Below, in pieces: positions 56,288-64,000 of a stretch of DNA of 64,000 nucleotides. A program made the position numbers and the translations under genes. The DNA is from Letharia columbiana (lineage: Eukaryota; Ascomycota; Lecanoromycetes; Lecanorales; Parmeliaceae), in NCBI RefSeq assembly GCF_014066305.1, contig NW_023501036.1, forward strand, positions 124,001-188,000. The letters are read 5' to 3'. Positions within the stretch are counted from its first letter, which is position 1. The number at the start of each line of letters is the position of its first letter. Under the pieces are notes generated by a model. That model was not told the origin of the DNA. It saw nothing but the letters and a program-made list of their open reading frames with translations, and did no database searches.

Positions 56288-59200
56288 ATGGATGTGATAC
56301 TGCGCAACGGCTTTTCCGAAAATCAATTGAAAGGCGTGGATCGTGATGCCATCTTGATGGCTTATGGGCAAGACCCCACAAAAGCGTCCATGCCGAAGTC
56401 CACGATTGATGGAGTAAAGCCACCAGTTGTGCTTTTCCAAGAATCATCTGCTGTTGCGGAGCCTAGAGATAATTTCCAGAACATCGATACCAACGGGGAT
56501 CTCAGGGAAGAGCTCAGACCTGCCTCTACCAACGTCAACGGGCGCCAAGGCTCACAACATCGTAGAGCAAAAGTCGCATCGCCAATTTCAGCTCCGGAAG
56601 ATGGAGTAGTTCCGATTGCCATTGTTGGAATGAGCTGTCGTTTTCCTGGTGGTGCTAGCGACGTCGAAAAGTTCTGGGAATTGGTTTCCGAGGGTCGCTC
56701 AGCTTGGTCGGAAGTTCCAAGAAGCAGGTTCAATGTTGATGCATTCTATCATCCGAACTCCGACCGTACTGATTCTGTAAGTCTTCGAGCGCTATATGGC
56801 TTGACATGGGGGACAAATCGCTGGCTAATAATTTAGACGAATACCAAAGCCGGCCATTTTTTACAAGGAACAGAGCACAGTCAGTTTGATGCTTCTTTCT
56901 TCAACATAAGCCCAAATGAAGCCAAAGTAAGACTCGGCTCTACTGTGGAACTCGAATGGCCGCTAACAAACGCAGGCAATGGATCCAAGAGCCCGGATGC
57001 ACCTGGAAGGAGCCTATGAAGCTCTCGAGAACGGTAATCTTTCCCAAGTATGCAATAAAATGACAGGCCAATGACGGCAAAATAGCTGGTATCCCACTCT
57101 CTGAAGTTACGGGCTCTGACACTGCAGTGTTTATTGGGGCCTTCGGTGCAGACTACGGTGATCTAATGGCCCGAGATCCCGGGATCGTCCCAGCTTACAA
57201 GCTGACTGGCCTGGGGGTCTCGCTTTTTTCCAATCGCATTTCGCACTGGTTCGACCTAAGAGGACCATCGGCAACAGTAGACACAGCCTGTAGCGCCTCT
57301 ACAACTGCGCTTCATATGGCCTGCGAATGTCTCCGAAAGGGTGACTCCAAGATGGCGATAGTGTCTGGAGCGAATCTCATGCTCGATCCAGATATCATGC
57401 TGGCCCTCAGCACCTTAAAGTAAGCACTCTTGGTAAAGGGTCACCACGCTTCCAGTTCTAACATTTTAAGGTTCCTGAGCCCCGATGGAAGAACCTACAT
57501 GTTTGATCAAAGGGCGAACGGATACTCAAGAGGTGAAGGAATAGGCACATTGGTCATCAAGCCTCTATCAGAGGCACTCCAGGCAAACGATCCAATCCAT
57601 GCTGTCATTAGAAATACTCGGACGAACCAGGATGGCCGAACCCCTGGCATCACAATGCCCAGCCAAGAGGCGCAACGATCGCTCATACAGACCACTTACC
57701 AAGAGGCTAGACTCAATCCATTTGAGACCGATTTCTTTGAGGCTCATGGAACTGGTACGCAAGCCGGAGACCGGGCGGAAGCCGAGGCACTATCATCTGC
57801 ACTTGGCACAGCATCTCGACCCTCGGAGAAACCCCTTCATGTCGGGTCCATCAAAACACTTCTTGGCCACACGGAGGGTTGTTCTGGTGTCGCCGGTGTC
57901 ATGCATGCGGTGATGGCTTTGAGGAATAAAGCCATCCTGCCAAACTGCAACTTTGAAACTCCCAGTGATCAGATAAACTTCGATGCATGGAAAATCAAGG
58001 TTGGTGAGCTGTGCAAAGAAGCATGGGTGATGCTGACCTGTCTAGGTTCCCACAAAGCTTGAAAGCTGGCCTACAAATCATCCACGTCGGGCCTCGGTCA
58101 ATAGCTTTGGCTATGGTGGCTCTAACGTTCATGTCATTCTAGAAGAAGCTCCAGAACAAGTTAGTAACAGAATGGACACCAACGGCACCATGGTGAAACC
58201 CGATGCCGACTTGGTGCACGGGCGGAAGATCTTGTATCTTACTGCTAACGACTCAGGCGGGATTGAAAGGCAAGCCAGGCTACTTGCAGCATATCTCCAT
58301 GGTCGTGTTGGCTTAGGACCTATGAATGATCTGGTGTACACGCTTTGCCAACGGCGATCCATACACAAGCACAGATATGCACTTCAAAGTGATTCCCTTC
58401 AGGGATTTCAATCGATCCTCAAGAAAGTGAAGTACAATCCTCCAAAACTTGGCGGATTCCGGAAATTGGCTTTCGTATTTACTGGCCAGGGAGCTCAGTG
58501 GCCGAAAATGGGTTGCGAGCTGTTGGCTGCATACCCTGTCTTCAAAAATGCGTTCCAAGCCGCAGATAAACACATGGGCAGTCTCGGCGCTACGTGGTCT
58601 CTATTAGGTATATCCAGAGTCTTGTAAATCCATTGACCTGCTTTGACCAAACTTACAGATGAAATTCACCGAGAGGCTGCTGAGTCAAAGGTTGACGAGG
58701 CCTTTATCAGCCAGCCCCTATGCACAGCTTTTCAAATTGCCCTGATCAACCTGCTCCAATCTTGGGCCATCAGACCTAGCATAGTCGTGGGTCACTCCAG
58801 TGGCGAGATTGCTGCTGCTTACACCGCAGGAATGCTGTCGCTCGAATCTGCTATTAGTATTGCATACTATCGCGGCAAACTAAGCTCGCAACTTATTCCC
58901 GAAGATGGGACTCCTAAGGGCGGAATGCTTGCGGCTGGACTCTCTGCTGAAGACGCAAAATCCTACATTGAAGGCGTTGACTCGGGTAAAGTCACGATTG
59001 CTTGTATCAACAGTCCAAAAAGCGTCACGCTCTCAGGGGATGTGGCGGCTATTGACGAACTTCACTCCAGGTTCGAAGAGAAGAGACTGTTTAGTCGCAA
59101 GTTGAAGGTTAATGTGGCTTATCATTCGGTCCACATGAAGGCTATCGCAGAAGAATACTCCAGATCTCTGCGTGGCCTGGAAATCCAACCTCGACATCAC

Positions 59201-62200
59201 GGAGTGAAATTCTACTCCAGTGTCTTCCCGGGTATTTCTGTGGAGACCAACACAGAATATTGGGTCCAAAATCTTCTTTCTACCGTTCGGTTCAGCGAGG
59301 CGATGAAAATTGTACTCGAGTCGCAGACTGAGCACGATCTCGCGTGCATCGAAATTGGACCCCACTCCGCCCTAGCCGGCCCTCTCAAGCAGATCAGTCA
59401 GTCGTTGTCCGCAGAAGCAAAGGCAGAATACTTCCCCTCCATCCTGAGGAACGAAAACGGTGTCGAACAAGCCTTGAACCTTGCTTGCAATCTATTTAAC
59501 AATGGCTGGCAGATCGACCTCGCCTACATCAATTTTCCATTTGGCATGGCAGGACTCCGAGTGCTGACAGATCTCCCATCTTACGCCTGGAACCACAGCA
59601 CCCAGCATTGGCATGAGGGAAGACTGTCCAAAAATTACCGTCACCGCACGAATCCGCCTCACGATCTCCTCGGTACGCTCCTGGATGACTCCAGCGATCT
59701 TGATATGCGATGGACTAAGCACATACGTCATTCGGATCTTCAATGGCTCAAAGATCACGTCATTGGGTCTGAGATCCTCCTTCCAGCCGCTGCCTATCTC
59801 GCGATGGCCATGGAAGCAGTTGGTCAAAAAGCGTCGATCAGCGGTCTGTTGGTCCAAGGGTATACGCTGCGCGACGTGACCTTCTCCAAAGCTTTGGTAG
59901 TCCCCGAAGCCTCAGATGGGGTCGAGGTGTCACTCATCCTGGAGCCATTCCGGCAAAGTTCTGCTGCAGCTTCTACAAATTGGGACGAGTTCCGGGTTAT
60001 CTCTTTTGGGCCTGATAGAAAAGCTTATGAACACTGTCACGGACTCATCAGCATAACCCACAACCCAAATTTCAACTTCTCTTCTAATGATGAGACTATG
60101 CTAGCCATGATGCGCCATGACAAAGACATGAAGCCAGAGCTTTACAAGCAATGGCTATCTCAAGCTGCGTCAAGTGGTAACGAGCTGGGCTCGTCATTCC
60201 AATTAGTCTCGGAATGTTGCTTGAAGGGTGAATATGGCTTCTATAATCTACGCGTGCCTGATAGATCTGGCTACGAAAGCCCCCTGACCATCAGCGTTCC
60301 CCTTATGGACTCCTTTCTCCAGATCACAATCTTGGCTCATGCCAATACGGCCCGCCCACTGGAAGGCACAATAGTCCCTACTTCGATTACTGAGCTGGCT
60401 ATTTCATCGTCGATTGGCCGGGAGCCTGGCCATGTGCTCTACTCTCGTGGTTCGACCACGGAATTGGGTCCAAGGAACTTCGAAGGTCAAGTCATCGTAG
60501 CCCAGGACCGAGGCGACATCTTGGAGCCTGTGGTCCAAATCATTGGAGTGAAGTACGTGTGTATTGCTAGAGACGAAGAGAGCAAAAGCGACAACACAAA
60601 GACAAAGCTTTGTTGGGACGTGTTATGGGAAGAAGACCCTGATGACCTATCGCAAAATGATGTTGCGAAGCGTTGGCCGATTAATGAGCTGGCACCCCAC
60701 GAAATGCCCCAGATAATCATAAGAGAGAGAGCCGCATGGTATTGCCTTCGCTCAGCGCTTGGATCTCTGACCGATACAGATATCGAGAAAATGGCTCCCC
60801 ACCATCGAAACTACTACAATTGGATGAAGAAAAAAATGGAGCTGGGACAGAACGGCAACTTACCTTTTCAAAAGAATTGTCATCAACAAGAGTGGTCCTC
60901 TACTGACGAACATACTGTTGAGAGTACTCTACAACAAGCGGCTGCCTCTGGCGCTCAAGGCTGCATGGTGACTCGTGTGGGACGTAGGCTCTTGGACGTA
61001 TTAAGAGGAGAGGTAGAACCGCTCTCGTTAATGCTTGAAGATGATCTGCTGAACCGATATTACGCGGAGAGCCCAGACCAAGACCGTGTCTATGAGCAAG
61101 CGGCGCGCTTCGTGGGGCTGGTTGCTCACAAAAACCCTAAGTTGAGGGTCCTTGAAATTGGAGCTGGTACTGGGTACGTGATCTCTTGGCTAATCCTTTC
61201 AGGTCTATGTTATTTTGCGAGAGGGGAAACGGTGCTAGTGGGACCAGCTTATATTGATTTGCAAGATCTCGGACCTCTTTTGCACACAGCAACCCTAGAA
61301 GCTGATTTAAATGATCTAACAGGAGTGCTACGTCTTTCATTCTGAAGGCGCTCGGTGGATATGATAACGACTATCCCCAGTTCTCAACCTACGTCTTCAC
61401 CGATATCTCGACTGGCTTTTTTGAAAAAGCTCAGACTAAATTCAAAGCCTGGGGAAGTCTTATTTCTTATAAGCCACTGAACATTGAAGATGATCTGAAA
61501 GTGCAAGGATTTGACGAGAGCGAAGGGTACGATATCATAGTCGCTGCTAATGTTTTACACGCCACTCACAACATGCATCACACCATGAGCCAAGTAAATA
61601 GGCTGCTCAAGACAAACGGAAAGCTTATTCTGGTGGAGGCGTTCGCAGGTCGCCGGATATACGGGGAACTCATCTTCGGACTGCTTCCGGGATGGTGGAT
61701 GGGTAAGCGGTAGATTATCTTTGCCTCAATAGTGCTGATCTCTTTGCAGGCGTTACCGAAGGGCGAACAGACAGCCCACTTCTCTCGGAAGGGCAATGGG
61801 CATCTCTGCTGAAGCGTACTGGGTATTCAGGGCTTGATATCTGTCTCCGAGACAGCTTAGATGAGCAATTGTGGACCATGTCGACCATGATCTCAACGAA
61901 AGAGAGCGGTAATTCGGGGGTTGATCCCTTCGACATTCGTATCATATACGACACACCCCAAGAGCGAGACCTTGTCAATATCTTGGCCAAGAACGTCGAT
62001 AGATTCTCGAGCACCAGACCTCTGATCTCGGCTTTATCGGAGACCGATCCTTTGGAGCAGCTTATCGTCGTTGTTGATCATGCAAGTGGTTCTCTTCTTC
62101 TAGAACTTAATGAGAGAAAGCTCGAGATTCTCAAATCAATCTTTGCCCAAGCCAAAGGCGTCCTATGGATTACATTTGGCGGCTCAGGTAATGGCAAAAA

Positions 62201-64000
62201 CGCAGGCGCTGGGGCTGTTTCGGGCATTCTCAGAACACTACGGTCAGAGAATGGTGGCATGAACTATGTTGCGTGCGACGTAGAAGCCGAGGACTTCTCT
62301 AAGCCAGAGCTCGCTCAAACCATCTCTAAGGTTTTTGCAAAGGCATTCAGCAAGTCCACCATGGATCTCTCGCCGAAGGACTTCGAATATGCCATATGGA
62401 ACGGGCGAATAATGATCCCTAGACTTGTGGAGGATAAGCTTGCCAATAAAGCTATGATGACACTGCCCTCAAAACGCGAGCCAGAAGAACAATGCCTATG
62501 GCAAGAGCATAGCTGCCTGTGTCTTGATATGGGCCAGGTTGGGCTTCTGGATACTTTCCAATTCGTCCACTCCGAAAAATGCTCAGGTGAAATACAACTT
62601 GACGAAGTCGAGATTGAGGTCAAGACGGTCGGTCTCAACTTTCACGATCTCCTTATCGCAACGGCTCAGCTGCCCGATCCGAACGGATACGGGGTTGAAT
62701 GCGCAGGTATCATTACCAAAATTGGGAAGGCAGCGCATCATCTTAAGGTCGGTGACAGAGTCTGCGCAATCGCCCCTTCTAGCTTTGCCAATCGTGTCAG
62801 AACACCTCAAACCCTCGTCAGGATCATGCCGGACAATATGACTTTCGAGGTTGGCGCTTCTATTCCGTCTGTGTTCACGACATCCTACTATTGCATTCAT
62901 CACGCGGCCCGCCTGCGAAAAAATGAGTCTATTTTGATACACTCCGCGGCGGGTGGTATAGGTCAAGCTTGTATCAAAATGGCGCAGCTTGTGGGCGCAG
63001 AGATCTTCGTCACTGCAGGGTCGCCAGCCAAGGTGGACTTTCTCGAAAAGGCTTTTGGTCTACCCCCAAGCCATATCTTGAACTCGAGGACTCTCGACTT
63101 CAGGCACGAAATCATGGCCCTGACGAAAGGCAAAGGGATTGATGTCATAATTAACTCCTTGGCGGGAGACGCCCTTCGCGAAAGCTGGAGGTGCTTGGCT
63201 ATGTTTGGACGATTCATAGAACTAGGTAAGAGAGACGCCGTGGATAACAGTAGACTCGACATGGCGCCTTTCGAGAGATCGGCCAGCTTCATTTCCGTGG
63301 GTTGGGATCATTTTGGCAACCACCGACCAGAATTCGTTGGCAGTGTTTTACAAGAAGTCATGGATCTATTCGCCAACGGCACTCTGACTCCACTGGAACC
63401 AATCACTATCTTCCCCATGTCGGAGGTTGAGCCAGCGTTCAGGTTCATGTCTTCGGGAAACCATATGGGCAAGATTGTTGTCACAGCTGACAGAGATTGC
63501 CTTGTTAAAGTACGTAAAAAAGCGGATGTTCGTTTTGCTGCTGACAAAGAGACGCAGGTTATCCCTCAACTACCGCCACCTCTCCAGCTTCGTGCTGACG
63601 CCTCGTATCTCCTTGTCGGCGGACTTGGCGGCATTGGTGTAGAGATTGCCAAATGGATGGTAAATGAGCTAGGCGCTCAGAGCCTCATTCTAATCTCAAG
63701 ATCTGGCATGGACGCAGCAGGAGCAGTAGATACCGTCGAGGCTCTAAGAAAGCCAGACGTCACTATCACAGTGCGTAAATGCGATGTAGCAGATAGAGAA
63801 AGCCTTTCAGCAGTGCTTCATGATTGCGCTCAGACCTTACCGCCAATTCGAGGCGTGGTCCAAGGTGCTATGGTCCTCAAGGTGGGCCCTGACCTTTCTC
63901 CTTTCCTCCCAACAGAACAAGCAAGCGCTTAGCTGACATGATTCATTCAGGACGCGATCTTCCCCAATATGACCCTTACCAAATACAACCAAGCCCTCGA
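56288..64000 (+). CDS. highly reducing type I polyketide synthase, 3' end beyond window
   Basis: Ten exons (56288-56776, 56837-56926, 56976-57033, 57086-57419, 57471-57999, 58046-58607, 58659-61173, 61323-61702, 61750-63881, 63951-) join in frame to about 2,380 residues before the window ends. [17 protein letters not shown] (about 107), active Cys in DTACSAS (about 281), His in [11 protein letters not shown] and [28 protein letters not shown] and [11 protein letters not shown] (about 731). [20 protein letters not shown] (His about 1051) and VPLMDSFLQ. c[13 protein letters not shown] (about 1517) and [33 protein letters not shown] (about 2049). [19 protein letters not shown] (about 2273), cut off after [14 protein letters not shown]. 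All seen catalytic residues are intact, so it should make a methylated, reduced polyketide. ACP and any release domain would lie to the right. The start could be the later Met at 56366. Confidence 0.93.

Overview
The window comes from a filamentous ascomycete fungus (Pezizomycotina). Coding exons are interrupted by short GT-AG introns, mostly 46-95 nt. Two long blocks are extremely AT-rich and look like repeat-induced point mutation (RIP). The gene families are typical of such fungi: a highly reducing polyketide synthase, a CYP monooxygenase, MYND, RING and F-box-like proteins, and a secreted DUF4430-like protein. I cannot name the species; a dothideomycete-like genome is only a guess.

Layout. 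0-8 kb: a small ubiquitin-like ORF, a seven-exon cytochrome P450 (+) and a nine-exon catalase (-). 8.3-14.2 kb: an AT-rich, RIP-like block with no intact gene, tandem repeats near both ends and a hairpin close to its left edge. 14.3-31 kb: a polytopic membrane protein, a broken MDR oxidoreductase, a MYND zinc-finger protein, a secreted DUF4430-like protein, a broken GMC oxidoreductase, an F-box-like protein with tiny 5' exons, a decayed coiled-coil gene and an intact FAD-dependent oxidoreductase. 31.7-43.4 kb: three F-box/2EXR-like genes and two paralogous RING-like genes ending in predicted membrane segments. 43.4-51.5 kb: gene-poor decay zone with a broken RBR-type zinc-finger gene and a broken FSH1-type serine hydrolase. 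51.7-52.3 kb: a fold-back (MITE-like) element. 52.3-55.1 kb: a second RIP-mutated block holding a LINE reverse transcriptase relic. 56.3 kb to the window end: a highly reducing PKS (KS-AT-DH-cMT-ER-KR, incomplete at its 3' end).

How the parts relate. The strongest biochemical story is the PKS at the right edge. The nearest other recognisable gene to its left is a relic of an FSH1 hydrolase, the family that includes PKS-releasing enzymes such as LovG. It lies across the AT-rich LINE block and carries an in-frame stop. The P450, FAD oxidoreductase and broken MDR and GMC enzymes are chemically compatible with secondary metabolism, but they lie 25-54 kb away and nothing in the sequence ties them to the PKS. 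Many genes here are broken, often by TGA codons where an Arg CGA could have stood. I read the window as a fast-evolving, RIP-affected subregion in which accessory genes accumulate and decay. I found no clear evidence of a wholly new type of biological system. The most unusual items are the RING-like pair lacking a canonical zinc ligand, the 21-22-bp phased repeat at 39.6 kb and the PKS/FSH1/LINE arrangement.
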